The position numbers and the translations under genes were made by a program. This document shows, piece by piece, positions 13,501 through 24,399 of a stretch of 64,000 nt of DNA. The first letter of the stretch is position 1. Each line of letters starts with the position of its first letter. This DNA comes from Ilex aquifolium (taxonomy: Eukaryota > Streptophyta > Magnoliopsida > Aquifoliales > Aquifoliaceae): contig OX637396.1 of the NCBI GenBank assembly GCA_951799425.1, forward strand, positions 38,618,701 to 38,682,700. Reading direction: 5' to 3'. The notes under the pieces were generated by a model, which was not told the DNA's origin, did not search any database, and saw only the letters and a program-made list of their open reading frames with translations.

Positions 13501-16500
13501 AACCATACACTGATTGATTTCAAAACACAATGAGACTAAAATTATCAAACTCAATTGAAATCCATAACAATTGGAATCCTAAAGAGTACGAAAAATCGTT
13601 AAACATCAAACAGTTAATCAAACAATGAACCAATTTCATCAATTTCCCTAATCGAACAAAAATCTATGCCATATGTAGCTGTGTGTGGTTGTCATGCGAC
13701 AAATCATGTGCACTGGGTAGCAGGAAAACCCCATTCCTTGAAGCTGTAGTCCTCACTCAATTGGATGTGGTGCTGTCTCAAGCATTCCGGCGAACACTTG
13801 ATGTGCACGGTGGGCTAGTGGCCGTGGCTTGTGACCATGAGGGGATAAGAGGGCGGGGCTAGCGGTGGCTGTGTTTAGTAGTTTTGGTTAGTGGCTCTGG
13901 GATGGGTTGGGCGGTGGATGTGGGATGGGGATGGTGGGCGATAGATAGAGAGATAGAGAGAGTGGGGAGAAGGAGATGGGCAGAGGGGGAGAGGGAGAGA
14001 GAGCGGGACATACGTGTGAGGGAGGCCATTCTACGCCGGAGACAAGAGATGGGTCAGATTTTGCAGTGGCCTGTTTTTGTGTTTTCTGCCATTTATTTAT
14101 CACACAGCTCACAAATGCCGTTGCAGGTTGGTTGTAGGGTGGTGTAGAAGAGGAAGATGTAAAGAGGGTAACGTGAGAGAGTAACGCAGTCACTGGTAGG
14201 TGGCGTCGAGGAGTCGTGGCTTGGCCGTTGGTGGTGCTGTTGATGAGGCCGACAGTGAGGAGAGGAGAAAAGGGAAGGATAATATAGACTGGGGGAGAGA
14301 GAAAAGAAAAACAAAGCATGGGAGAAGGGGCAGGAGATTAAGGCAGAGATGGGGGGAGCGAGTAGTAAGTTTGGGCATGAGAGAAATCCAGAGAGTGGTT
14401 TAGGGTGTGACTGAGGAGCAGATTGACAAGTCTTCAAAAATTGAAATTTTACTGTGGAATAAAAATTTTGGTGAGTTAATTTAGTTCATCGAATCAATAA
14501 TTCTAGAATGATCTCGGTCGTCAATAACTTGAGATAAGTTGAGATAACCTAGTCCGTCGGATGAAGCCTTGTTTTATCCCCAAACGATTTGAGTCGCTCT
14601 TTGTCTTGGATTCAAAAAGCAGCTGTGCTTTATTTCATATATATATTTGTTATTGCTTTATTTTCTAAAGAAATTTTGAAGCTTGTTTTGGAGGTATAAG
14701 TTGTTTACACTAGATATTTGATGTTTCTACATCCATCATGCAGGAGGTATATGAACAACAAAAAGAATTGATTTTGGTTGGAGAGAGAGTTGTGCTGGCA
14801 ACTCTTGGTTTTGATCTTAATGTGCATCATCCATATAAACCCCTTGTTGAGGCAATTAAGAAGTTCAAGGTTGCCCAGAATGCTCTTGCCCAAGTTGCAT
14901 GGAATTTTGTGAATGATGGGTATGATAGAATGCTTATTATAGTTATTATATAGTGCCCACCCATGGTCATTCTTCCTTGTCTCCTTTTGACCCGGGAAAG
15001 CGGCATGCAGGCTTCGGACGTCTCTATGCTTGCAATTTATGCCCCACCACATTGCAGCAGGTGCCATTTTTCTTGCTGCAAAGTTCCTCAAGGTAAAGCT
15101 CCCATCTGATGGTGAGAAGGTCTGGTGGCAGGAGTTTGATGTCACCCCACGCCAATTGGAGGGTGGGTGTCTTGCTTCCCTTCAATAGCAGTGTTGTGGA
15201 CTGATGGCATTGGATAGAGCCAGCTACTCTTGTTTTTGTTTGGACTAAATCTTGCTACACATAGAAAATGTGTCAGCGAAGTTTTTTTTAATTTGATTCT
15301 TTATCTTTAAATCTTTTTTTGGAGAATAAGAGAAAAGGGGTTTTTTTTTTGTTCAGAGATGATTTAATTGATTGGCATACTATATTTGCTATACATTTGT
15401 ATTGTTATAAAATAAGATCTGATATCTTAGATGTTCCCTTTTTAACTGTTAATCTTTTATTCCTTGCAGAGGTTAGTAATCAAATGTTAGAATTGTACGA
15501 ACAAAATAGAGTGCCACCTTCTCAAACTAGTGAAGTAGAAGGAAGTGCTGGAGATACTCCACGGGCTCCCTCAAAAGCTCCTGCCGTCAATGATGAGCAG
15601 GTGGCGAATAATAGTACTTCTCAGGGTGGGGGAGCTACTTCCAAAGTTGGAACTTTGAAGCCCACATCATCTCGGACAGTTCCTGATCAATCATACGCCA
15701 GTAATCATGCTGGGCATTCAAGGGCGACTCAGAATCGAAGTAATGAGTACGGAAACACAGAGACAAATGGCATTTCAGGCCACATGGGAGCCGGCGAGAT
15801 TAATGACAATCATCATCATGAACCAGAGGCATTGCCTCACCAGGGAAACATGGGGGCAGTCCAGAATATATCTAGGTTTGATTCTGAGGGTCATGGTGAG
15901 GAAGATCAAGAAAGGATTGCTGGGAGAATTGAGACAAGGGAAGCAGGCGAATTGAAGGACAAATACCATAGTCGAAGTCTGGAACATAAAGATGGTACAC
16001 TTGGCCAGTCACCCCAAGAAGCTATTAAGAAGATTGACAAAGACAAGGTAAAGGCAGCACTTGAGAAACGAAGGAAGGCCCGTGGTGACATGACGCGGAA
16101 AACAGACTTCATGGATGAGGATGATCTCATCGAGAGGGAACTTGAAGATGGAATCGAATTGGCTGCTGAGAATGAGAAAATCAAGCGGGAAAGAAAGCCA
16201 AACTGGTCCAAATCTTCAAACCGAACAGATAATGACCACACACATAATGTGAAGCATCAAGATGAGGCTGGAGATGGGCACCAAGGGATGAAAGGGCAGT
16301 CATCACGTGGACAACATTATGACAATGTGGAAGAGGGAGAACTGGAAGCATTCGATGATCCTGACAGGGGACATCGCTCACCAAAGTCCAGCAACCGCAA
16401 AAGGAAGGCTGGTAGCCCTGTGGACAAACCAATGGAGGGAAAGCAGCGGCATGATTATATGCCAGGGTCCCACCACCGTAATCGCCATGACTTTCCAGAG

Positions 16501-16575
16501 GATAAAAACAGGTTGGGGAGGCTTGGTTACCCAGAAAGGGATCAGAAAAGGCATGCGCAGGAGAATCATGTATGA
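4525..16575 (+). CDS. CYCT1: Cyclin T1-like protein (CDKC partner), six coding exons
   Basis: Exons reconstructed by reading: 4525-4754, 6914-6995, 10810-10944, 14744-14919, 15011-15162 and 15470-16575. All junctions are GT-AG and phases match, giving about 626 residues. The N-terminal third (residues about 35-265) holds the two cyclin folds. Diagnostic stretches are [74 protein letters not shown] and [18 protein letters not shown]. The long C-terminus is hydrophilic, rich in His, Lys, Asp and Glu. In the family, T-type cyclins bind CDKC kinases and phosphorylate the RNA polymerase II C-terminal domain in the nucleus to promote elongation. The start is the first ATG of the exon and precedes the conserved [10 protein letters not shown]. 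No lesion is seen. Arabidopsis relatives are of similar length. CYCT1;4/1;5-type is the best guess for the subclass. Confidence 0.93.
4755..6913 (+). other. Cyclin T intron between coding exons 1 and 2
   Basis: The borders are gt|gtaggt and cag|g, splitting a valine codon. The 2.2-kb interior is AT-rich with no supported gene. A weak tRNA-like SINE trace around 5685-5850 is listed separately. Confidence 0.85.
5685..5850 (+). repeat. Possible tRNA-derived SINE remnant
   Basis: The stretch contains a B-box-like gtgggttcgaat at about 5730-5742 and, upstream, a loose A-box-like tgcctaatttgg. No target-site duplication or A tail was recognised, so this is weak. Confidence 0.25.
7802..8761 (+). 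mobile_element. Non-autonomous Helitron in cyclin intron 2
   Basis: The 5' end starts TCTATACTACTAATAAAAG. The 3' end has a short palindrome (gtgcaatgcac, about 8736-8746) about 11 bases before the terminal CTAG at 8758-8761. It is flanked by A (7801) and T (8762), the canonical Helitron AT insertion site. There is no Rep/helicase coding capacity, only AT-rich filler. It lies wholly within the intron between coding exons 2 and 3 (6996-10809). Confidence 0.8.
8881..9430. mobile_element. Long-TIR MITE (Mutator- or hAT-like)
   Basis: Over 100 bp at the left end (ctattctcac...cccaccccgttaaact...) is a diverged inverted copy of the right end (reverse complement ctattcccaccccacaaat...). The 8-bp direct repeat GCCTAATG flanks it at 8873-8880 and 9431-9438. 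An 8-9 bp duplication with long inverted arms fits MULE or hAT MITEs. There is no coding capacity. The flanking intron sequence to 10.05 kb is rich in 'aggcg' motifs and may be another repeat that this one entered. Confidence 0.65.
11166..11195 (-). mobile_element. Helitron 3' terminus (minus strand)
   Basis: On the minus strand the sequence reads a GTGGCTTCAGGCAT-type stem followed after about nine bases by CTAG (11169-11166), then T. This matches the 3' ends of the Helitrons at 19.5 and 20.6 kb (stem GTGCCTTCAGGCAC then CTAG). The matching 5' end could not be placed, so only the terminus is called. Confidence 0.5.
11985..12215 (-). pseudogene. LINE reverse-transcriptase fragment
   Basis: The minus strand encodes a stretch resembling the L1-type plant LINE RT: a loose YDRL-like segment, then [13 protein letters not shown]. 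After a frameshift comes [14 protein letters not shown], the typical (K/Q)[17 protein letters not shown] RT motif. It is short, frameshifted and inside a cyclin intron, so it is a dead 5'- and 3'-truncated copy. Confidence 0.7.
12505..12760 (+). pseudogene. Ty3/gypsy retropepsin-region fragment
   Basis: The plus strand reads [29 protein letters not shown], a stop, and after a frame change [16 protein letters not shown] and GVMKLTFGN. These correspond to the Athila/Tat-type aspartic protease region, normally VLDT..., ILGRPFLATSNA. An in-frame stop and a frameshift show it is a remnant. Confidence 0.65.
13800..14410. repeat. Purine-rich, GC-elevated low-complexity segment in cyclin intron
   Basis: The segment is dominated by ggtgg and gagaga-type runs, markedly more GC- and purine-rich than the surrounding intron. 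Open frames on both strands are compositional (Ser/Pro- or Arg/Glu-rich) and do not resemble any protein. Its origin is unknown. Confidence 0.45.
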
Positions 16576-17160
16576 AGTGCGTGTTCACTGCTTGCTGGAG
16601 CATGTTTGGAACACACTTGAATCTTTTACCTATCGGTGTGAAGAGAGTGGTTTCATAGAAATCGTCATGGGTACCCTCTATATCCCTCATGATTTGGCTC
16701 CCCAAAAAATTATGGCGACTAATTATTGCTGTGCTTAGAGGTGACTATCTAGGAATGAAACCGCAGAGCTTCATTCTAAGATGGACGGTTTTGGGATCAA
16801 CTTTGTTCTATGTTCCTTTTTTCTTCGTGGGAAAATTTGTAAGGACATGTACGGTAATTATCTTGGTGGACCATGATATTGGGTCATTGTCACTGGTTTA
16901 ATTTTTAAATGCATTTGGGTGTCATTTGCCCTATTCCATGACGAGGATGATCGAGGAAAATCAAGTTGAGGAATTTAAATTATTGAGGTAAGGGGTGATT
17001 TAATAGTATTAGTTCTTGTTTACATGATATTAGTTCCTCTTTTTATGGTTTTCTTTAGATGGTGGGAAGGTGGTTCATGTAGTAAACAGTTTTGTTACAA
17101 CTGCTGCACTGTTACTCATGATCTGAGCATGTATTAAAGCAAGGCTTGTATTACTAATTT
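16576..17160 (+). other. 3' untranslated region and downstream flank of cyclin T
   Basis: Non-coding sequence follows the TGA at 16573-16575. No canonical AATAAA signal was recognised; the end point is approximate. From here to about 17790 I see no gene, only AT-rich DNA with a 25-bp direct repeat. Confidence 0.4.
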
Positions 17161-17380
17161 TGTTTCCTTGCTCAATTGTAGCTGGATATGTTGATTTAAC
17201 GCTGGGTGCAATGGTTAATGGTTTGCATGTCATTGGTATATATCTTCCGAGTGTTGTAAGGAATGTCTTGCTCGTCGTTATGCTAGTTTATGGATCGGAT
17301 TTTGATTTGAATCCATTTTGCTTCTAGTATCCTACAACCTAGTGGTATAAAAAGATCATTTGCCCTATTCCATGACGAGG
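16922..17380. repeat. 25-bp exact direct repeat flanking 409 bp
   Basis: The 25-bp sequence beginning tcatttgccctattccatg occurs at 16922-16946 and again at 17356-17380. The interval shows no element termini or A tail. Confidence 0.8.
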
Positions 17381-17789
17381 TTGAAGATATAACGAAAAAA
17401 ATTTGAGGTTGAAGATGGGAAAAGAAAAGAAAAGAAAACATGAAGTTATGCGTGATTTGGTATATTGTGTATATATCTATGCCCTACATGTCTATGGGTG
17501 GCTCAACAACATTTGGGGCCTAAGCAATAGCGGCCAGTGAGATTTTTTTATTTTCTTAATAATAATTTAATTTTTCAATTTAAAATCTATTATTTTTAAT
17601 CAAATTTTGCTAATATATTTTTTTGATTAATAATATGACTTTTGATCATAAATATTTATAGGAATAAAATTAATTTCTTTATTAATATTTTTATGTTCTT
17701 TTTATTTGTTTTATATGTTCTTTATCGAAACTGTGGTATTAGACAATTGACTTTATTATAAATAAATTCATTTTTAATTTTCTTTTGGA

Positions 17790-18352
17790 ATATGGGACAG
17801 TGACAGTAGTGGTAAGGTGGCGGTAACAATAGTGGTGGTGGGGCGATGGTGGGGTGGCGATAGTGATTGTGGAAGAGGTGATGGTGGGGTGACAATGGTG
17901 GTAGTGGGGTAGCAGCGGTGGTTTTGGTAGGGTGGTGGTAGCGGTGGTGATAATGGTGGTGGGCCAATGAGGATAGTGGTAGTGGTGATGATGGTGGTGG
18001 GGCGGTAGGTGTGGTGGTGGTGGGGTAGTTGTCGTGGTGGGGTGACGGTGGTGATGGTAGCAGTGATAGTAATGAGACAGTGGGGGTGGTGGTAGTGGGG
18101 GTGGTGGGACAATTTCAAACACTACTTTTTTTTTTTAAAAGTACTTATGAAAAGTTATAAGTTCTAGAAGCACTTTTAAAAAGTTACCCCAAACATGTCC
18201 TTAGAGACCCATTTTTTCTATTAAATTTGAGGTGTTAATATTAGCCGTCGGATTAATTTCAAAGTAAAATTTAAAGAAATTTTAACCGCGAAAAACAAAA
18301 GTCATTTGTTTATCTTTTGAAGTTTGGATTGTATTGTATTTTATTATATAGA
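17790..18352 (-). mobile_element. Helitron (copy C), minus strand, 3' end missing
   Basis: On the minus strand the 5' end TCTATATAATAAAA starts at 18352 and is preceded by A. The following 5' arm (…TTTTTCGCGGTT…CGGCTAATATTAACACC…) matches the arms of the copies at 18817 and 19499. It then runs into a CAC/CAT-type trinucleotide array at 18110-17790. The usual 3' stem and CTAG are not found downstream, so this copy is truncated. Confidence 0.65.
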
Positions 18353-18816
18353 TTTTTTTAATGAGAATGAATGATTTAATTAGTGTTTTGCATTCAAATG
18401 AGAAAAAAAAACAAGTTTAAGAGAAATAGAGAATGTGTTTGGTTTGAATTTTTTTTTTTGACTAAAGAGAGATGCTTATTATACTTCTTTCAATTGGAAA
18501 AAGAGATGAATTTTGTCAGCACTTTTTTTTATTAATCTTTTTTTGTCCTATAATAAATGTGATTATGTGAGATGATATGAACTTTTGACCCAAATTTTTA
18601 ATTTTTTTGATGGTTTACTCTTTCAAAAATTATTTTGTTTGATTATATTGTAGTAAATTTTATTTTTTAACTTACATTGTTTATTTTTAAATTTGGGACT
18701 TTTTCATTTGTGGGGCTTAAAACCCACGCTTTTATTTTTATATTATAGAACTGCCCTGCACATGTCCAAAGGGTTGCATCTGATGTATTAATTATTAATA
18801 GTGGTCGTATATAATA
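18353..18816. other. AT-rich spacer
   Basis: 464 bp between two Helitrons. It is AT-rich with T runs; no gene or element recognised. Confidence 0.5.
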
Positions 18817-19498
18817 TCTATATAATAAAGTAGCTTACAATGCAAATCTCAAAAGATAAACAAATTGACTTTTGTTTTTCGCGGTTGAGATCGCTTTAAA
18901 TTTTACTTTAAAGTTAATCTAACGGCTAATATTAACACCATAAATTTAATAGGAAAAATAGGTCCCTAAGGGTGCGTTTGAAGTTACTTTTTAAAAAGTA
19001 CTTCTAAAAATTATTTCTCATAAATACTTTAAAAAAAAAAAATAGTGTTTGAAACCGCCCAACTACTACCTCTACCACCACCGCTGCCACCACCGCCACC
19101 ACAACCATCGTCGCTGCCGCCACCACCACTGCGGCCGCCGCCGCCGCCCCCACCACCACCACCACCACCGTCGTCGCTGCCACCACCACCGCCATCGCCA
19201 TCACCACCAGCACCATCGCCGCCACCGCCGTCGCCGCCACCAGCACCATCGTCGTCGCCGTCGCCACTACAACAGCTGCCCCCACCGTCGCCACCAACGA
19301 TGCCATCACCGCCTCTACCACCACCACCACCGCCACCACAGTCATTGCCACCCACCACTCTCACCCCCACTACAACCAATGCTTAAATTCATATATCTCT
19401 CCTCTATATTTATGATTTGATTTTGTATATGAATACAAATATGTTTATTGTTTACCATTTTTTATTACTCTGTGCCTTCAGACACATGCAATAACTAG
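18817..19498 (+). mobile_element. Helitron (copy A) with internal trinucleotide array
   Basis: The 5' end TCTATATAATAAAG is preceded by A (18816). The 3' end has the stem GTGCCTTCAGACAC and CTAG at 19495-19498, followed by T. The 5' arm spans about 235 bp, then a CAC/CCG/CGT trinucleotide array (about 19055-19385), then a 3' arm of about 113 bp. Long apparent proteins of Pro, His, Arg or Gly, Val, Ala in all frames are products of the array, not genes. Confidence 0.85.
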
Positions 19499-20565
19499 TA
19501 TATAATAAAATAGCTTACAATTCAAATTTTAAAATATAAACAAAATGAATTTTGTTTTTTGAGGTTCAGATCGCTTTAAATTTTATTTTAAAGTTAATCT
19601 AACGGCTAATATTAACACCCTAAATTTAATAGGAAAAATAGGTCCATAAGGGTGTGTTTGAAGTGACTTTTTAAAAATACTTTTAGAAATTATTTTTCAT
19701 ATAAGTACTTTAAAAACAAAAATAGTGTTTGAAATTGCCCCACCACTATCACCACCACCACCACCACTGCCACCACCGCCGCAGCCGCCGCCACCACCGC
19801 TGTCGTCGCCACCATCACCACCATTGCAGTCATCGCCACCGCCGCCACCACCACCATCACCACCGTCGTCGCCGCCACCACCACCACCACTAGCATCGCC
19901 AACACCACCACCACTAGCATCGCCACCACCACCACCGTCGCCACCATCACCACCGTCGCCACCATCACCACCATTGCAGCCGCCATCGCCGCCGCCATCA
20001 CCACCGTCGTCGCCGCCACCAGCACCACCCCCACCACCACCACCGTCGTCACCACCACCACCACTGCCGTCGTTGCCGCCACCACTGCCGCCATCCCCCT
20101 CCGCCGCCACCACCATTACCACCACCATAATCGCCAGTCGTCGTCACCACCGTCGCCGCCGCCACCACCACCACTGCTGCAGTTGCTGCCATCACCACTA
20201 CCACCACCACTATCGTCACCGCTGTCGCCACCGCCACCGCCACCACCACTGTCGCGGTCCCCGCCGCCACCACCACCACCATCATCGCCAGCCGTCGTCA
20301 CCATCGTCGCCGCCGCCATCACCACCACCGTCGCTCCCCACCGCCACCACCGTTGCCACCACCACCACCGCCACCATGGTCATTGTCACCCACCACAACC
20401 ATCACCGTCTCCTACCACCACCACCTCTCACCCGCACTACAACCGATGCTTAAATTCATTTATCTCTCCTCTATGTTTGTGATTTGATTTTGGATATGAA
20501 TATAAATATGTTTATTGTTTACTATTTTTTATTATTTTGTGCCTTCAGGCACAGACAATAACTAG
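19499..20565 (+). mobile_element. Helitron (copy B) joined head-to-tail to copy A
   Basis: It starts directly at the CTAG of copy A with TATATAATAAAATAGC, that is, without the leading TC. The 5' arm, array and 3' arm parallel copy A. The stem GTGCCTTCAGGCAC and CTAG (20562-20565) close it, followed by T. The trinucleotide array is about 0.7 kb (19735-20450), roughly twice that of copy A. Confidence 0.85.
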
Positions 20566-21339
20566 TAATTAAATATTACATATAAAGTGAAGAAATAAAC
20601 ATCATATGCTCATAATTTGGATTGAAACTCAATTCCTCCCTCTTTAGTTCTCATAGCATTCCCTGTGTGTTTCCACACAATATCAGCATCCTACTGCATC
20701 GTGGTTCCTCCCCGTACGAGACTAGAACTTATGACGAGTACGCCAAAAGTCTCGAGGCTCATGAAACGCGTTAGATCAAAATTCGTAAATTTTTAATGAA
20801 TAGTTGAGTTTGGAAGTGTGAACCGTTGTACCTCTTTTTAGAGAAACGAGAAATTGATTCTTGACTGTTATTGCTCGCTTAATCTCTATATTCTTTTTAT
20901 CATTAATTTTACATGATATTCTATAGGATATTCTGTCGGATTGAAATATTAATTGACTCCTGTTATACCAACGAAATAAATAATACTAACGAAAGAGTCA
21001 GAAGTATTATTTCAGAATGTCAATTTGGATTGCGTCAAATTTTTTTATTCAGGTAGTGGAAATATAGTTATTTATAAGATTACCTTTTTTAAAAAAAAAA
21101 AAAACTTTATTACCATAATACCATTGTTTGAAAATTACTTATTTACTAAACTACCATTGTTTTTACAAACGTACTTTGAATTGAATAATATTTTTGAAAG
21201 AGTCTTCCTGCATTGACCAATGAGGTGAGAGACTCATTCTCCACGCTGTTGGAAAAGTAGACTTTGAAGTTTCTACATTTGTATTTTGACATTATATTAC
21301 TTTGACAATTCAAACTCCACTGTTACAATGAATTATTTA
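20566..21339. other. Intergenic region upstream of G1
   Basis: AT-rich with no supported gene. The right part (from about 21215, gaggtgagagactcattctcc) is homologous to the region upstream of G2 and G4 and belongs to the repeated unit. Confidence 0.5.
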
Positions 21340-21346
21340 TATATAA
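21340..21346 (+). promoter_or_regulatory. TATA box of G1
   Basis: TATATAA lies 92 bp upstream of the first ATG and is followed by a leader conserved in all copies (ctctaagcaataattt-like, then tagttttgcatgca). Confidence 0.6.
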
Positions 21347-21431
21347 GGCAGTCCAATGGTTTGCTTTGATACATAACCTTCTCTGAACAATAATTTCTTT
21401 TACCTCAGCTAAGGCTTCCTTTTAGTTTTGC

Positions 21432-22914
21432 ATGCAATATCAAAAAATGGATAGTAAAGTACTGTTTGAAGCTGCTTGGGAAGGAAATGTTGAGGTTCTC
21501 CATAAAATGCTTAAAGAAAATCCTAGTGTTCTTACTGATGTTGCACTATCATCTCCAAGAGAGTCTCTTCTACACGTTGCAACGAAATCTGGGCAGCTTG
21601 ATTTTGTATGCGAGCTTAGAAACCACGATCGTGAACTCGCCAAAGAATTAAGTAAAGATGGATTTCGGCCTCTGGACATAGCTTCAATGATGGGGAACGT
21701 GGAATTGGTGAAGGAACTTGTGAAAAACGATCATAGAATTTGTCGTTTGAAAGGCAAAGACCAAAGAACAGCTCTTCACTATGCTGCTATCAAGGGAAGA
21801 ATTGAAGTTATAGATGAATTGCTTTCCACTTGTCCACAGGCTATTGAAGATAGCACGGTTCACGGGGAAACTGCTCTTCATCTGGCTGTGGAAAACAACC
21901 AATTCGATGCCTTTAGACTCTTGGTTAGCTGGCTCAAAAGACTAAACATGGAGGCCATCATAAATTCTGTTGATTGCGATGGGAACACTGTTTTACACCT
22001 TGCAGCCTCCAGAAAGCAAGTGGACGTAAGTTCAAATCTATCAAACTCACTTCACTCCCTTTCATGATTTACCTTTTCATGCTTTTTTTGGACTTTTTTT
22101 CCCATGGAATGACCATTTTGTTTGTCTACAGAATAACATGCTAATTGCAACTGTTTTTCTGATGCAGACCGTAGAACTACTTCTCGATAACAATAACACA
22201 ATCAGTAAGATAGTGGAGGTGAATGCCATAAATTTGAAGGGTTTGACAGCCATGGATGTGGTGGATATAGTAATAGAAAGTCCCAAGGATCTCCACTTGA
22301 GAGAAATCCTTCAAATTGCCGGAGCACTTAGTGCTCTACATGCTAATACTGTCTCCAAAACTTGTCTTCAACATCCTGCAAAAACTAAACAAGCCAACAA
22401 TGGAGTGCTTCAATCAAAATCTTCCAAGGATTGGCTCAAATACTTCAAGTTTCAAAAGAAAAGAGATTCACCTAGCGAAGCACGTGATGCACTGCTAGTA
22501 GTGGCTGCTCTGATTGCCTCCGTCACCTTTCAAGCAGGCGTGAACCCTCCAAAGGGCATCATGGATCTGGCGTCAGACACCCCATCTAACACAGCTTCTG
22601 CTCCGACCGCTGTTTTGGAGACTAATGCTGTAACATTTTTTTTTGTGTTTGGAAATACCTTGGGGCTTACTGCTTCACTCAGCATTATAACTTACCTCAC
22701 TGTTGGATTTCCATTTCAAAAGGAGCTTCTGATTTCTATGGTTTCTATGATGTTTGCTTATGGATTTGCAATTGCCAGTATCACTGAAGGAGTCATTCCT
22801 TATGTCCTTTTGGGAGCTGCCATCTTTGTAACATTCTTCCACAGGTGGGTGGTTATATGGGGAAGAAAACTTTGGAAGCGTCGAGAGAAACTCCCAGTAA
22901 CCGGCATCCCATGA
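21432..22914 (+). CDS. G1: intact ankyrin-repeat/PGG membrane protein (BDA1-like)
   Basis: Exons 21432-22025 and 22168-22914 (intron gac|gtaagt ... gcag|acc, phase 0) encode 446 residues. About six ankyrin repeats fill residues 9-235, for example TALHYAAIKGRIEVIDELL and NTVLHLAASRKQVD. The last repeat spans the splice junction. A PGG domain with four hydrophobic segments follows (about 305-323, 351-376, 385-403, 407-424), beginning ALLVVAALIASVTFQAGVNP; the namesake PGG is PKG here. The basic tail RKLWKRREK suggests a cytosolic C-terminus. In Arabidopsis, BDA1 of this family acts in immunity downstream of the receptor-like protein SNC2; the substrate or partner here is unknown. The first ATG has a weak context. 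The ATG at 21447 (MDSK) has a better one, and G6 lacks the first ATG, so 21447 may be the real start. Head of a seven-copy array. Confidence 0.9.
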
Positions 22915-23121
22915 TTGTGGCATGGACAACCTCCTCAGATCCTACAGTGGCGAGAGTTGTACTGCTTGTCTTTTTATTTGTAATTTTTGTTCCTTAAGAA
23001 GTGAGAGGGACCTTGTCAAAGTACCCCTCCCTTTCAGGTTTTTTTTTTTTTTTTTTTTTGTGTAAATAATTGATATGTCCTTATAATTTATTGTTGAAGA
23101 TATAAAGTTGACTTGGGACCA

Positions 23122-23164
23122 ATCCCACGTCGAATGAATAAGAAAGTTTGTTGGGTGTATAAAA
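23122..23164 (+). promoter_or_regulatory. U6-like USE + TATA pair in spacer
   Basis: ATCCCACGTCG (one mismatch from the plant snRNA upstream element RTCCCACATCG) is followed after exactly 25 bp by TATAAAA. That spacing resembles plant U6 (Pol III) promoters. No snRNA sequence or clear T-run terminator follows, so function is uncertain. Confidence 0.3.
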
Positions 23165-24399
23165 GTTAGTGGAGTAAAGATATTTATTTTACAATAAAGG
23201 CTCTACACCATGGCGCGGGGCCGGGGACAATGGGGGTGCAATGAGGGCAATCTGTTTCAACTTCAGGTGATGAAGGTGCTCACTTTGCAATTCATTTGCA
23301 ATTTTCCTGTTAAGCATTTGTTTTAAATTGTCACTTGAACTTTGAATTGTTTTAATTTGTTCCTTAAACTAGGTAATTTGTTTTAATCGACTGCTTCGTC
23401 AAAGATTCTGTTAAGATTAGTTGTTAATTTGTTTCATTTAACGATTAATCTTAACGGAAGAGATTGATTGAAATAAATTATATAGTCTAGGAACTAATTG
23501 GGAAAATTAAAAGTTTAAAAGACAATTTAAAAATGAAGTCATAGTTCCCGGACACATGTGAGATGTACCCAATTATTCTTGCCTCAGGCAACTTGAATTT
23601 ACTCTTTCTTTAGTTTCATAATCTTACAAAACCCCAAACAAACAAAAAAGGTAAAAGAGTGATGCATTATAGGTGGCAAGAATTTTGGTATTTTAATGAA
23701 CGTGGTCAATGCCGTTTAATTAGGAAAGTTTAGGAGATTTTATTGTATTTTCTCATTTAATTAAGAATCTATTTTATTTTTATTTTCTAGTTTAATTAGG
23801 ATTTATTTTATTTGATTTCCTATTTTACTTAAGATTTTACTTTCCTAGTTTTATTAGGCTTTTGCTATTATATAAACGGTTGTAAGCCTTAGGGCTCGAT
23901 AACTTTTTGATGAATTAATACAATATTGAGAGAGTTGTCTCTTTTTTTTTTCTTCCAATTATTCTGGTATTCTGAGTAATCAATAGATAAAATTGTGCGC
24001 AAATCAACGGTTTAATTTTATTATACATTTTCGTTCGTTATTCACCCTTATTCTACCCATTTTCCTGCATCAAAGAGTTACTAACTCGCTAAAATTTTCA
24101 AGACTGTTACTATTAAAATCTTCAAGTTCTAGATGAATTTTATCTGTTGAAATTTCACAAGAATGAATTTGGGCAACCAGCTCACATGAATGATCACAAT
24201 TTTTTTTTGGTATTGAAGAATCGTCCTAACCACTAGTTTTTTGGAGTCCGACTTTCATCAATGCTCCCATTAGTTCAATTTCTATACTATTTCATTGAAG
24301 CACGTGCAATTACTTGTGAACCCGAGTCAATTGTTTTCTTTTTTTGGTACATTAAAAGAGTAAATCAACAACTAAATTGATCTCTTAGGATCTGTATTT

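Larger units (their letters stand above)
10945..14743 (+). other. Cyclin T intron between coding exons 3 and 4
   Basis: A 3.8-kb intron (aag|gtatta to gcag|gag). It carries a Helitron 3' end, a LINE fragment, a gypsy fragment and a purine-rich segment, each listed separately. The remainder is AT-rich and shows nothing further that I can support. Confidence 0.85.

Noticed and set aside
13888..14437. 143- and 114-codon Ser/Pro-rich minus-strand frames
   Set aside because: They lie in a purine-rich segment of a cyclin intron, overlap each other, and have no recognisable domain.
17722..18122. His/Pro-rich minus-strand open frames of 81-127 codons
   Set aside because: Same cause: the trinucleotide array of Helitron copy C.
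19045..20482. Long open frames of up to 242 codons, Pro-rich on plus and Gly- or Val-rich on minus
   Set aside because: They are the translation of CAC/CCG trinucleotide arrays inside Helitrons, open in nearly all frames, with no domain or splice context.
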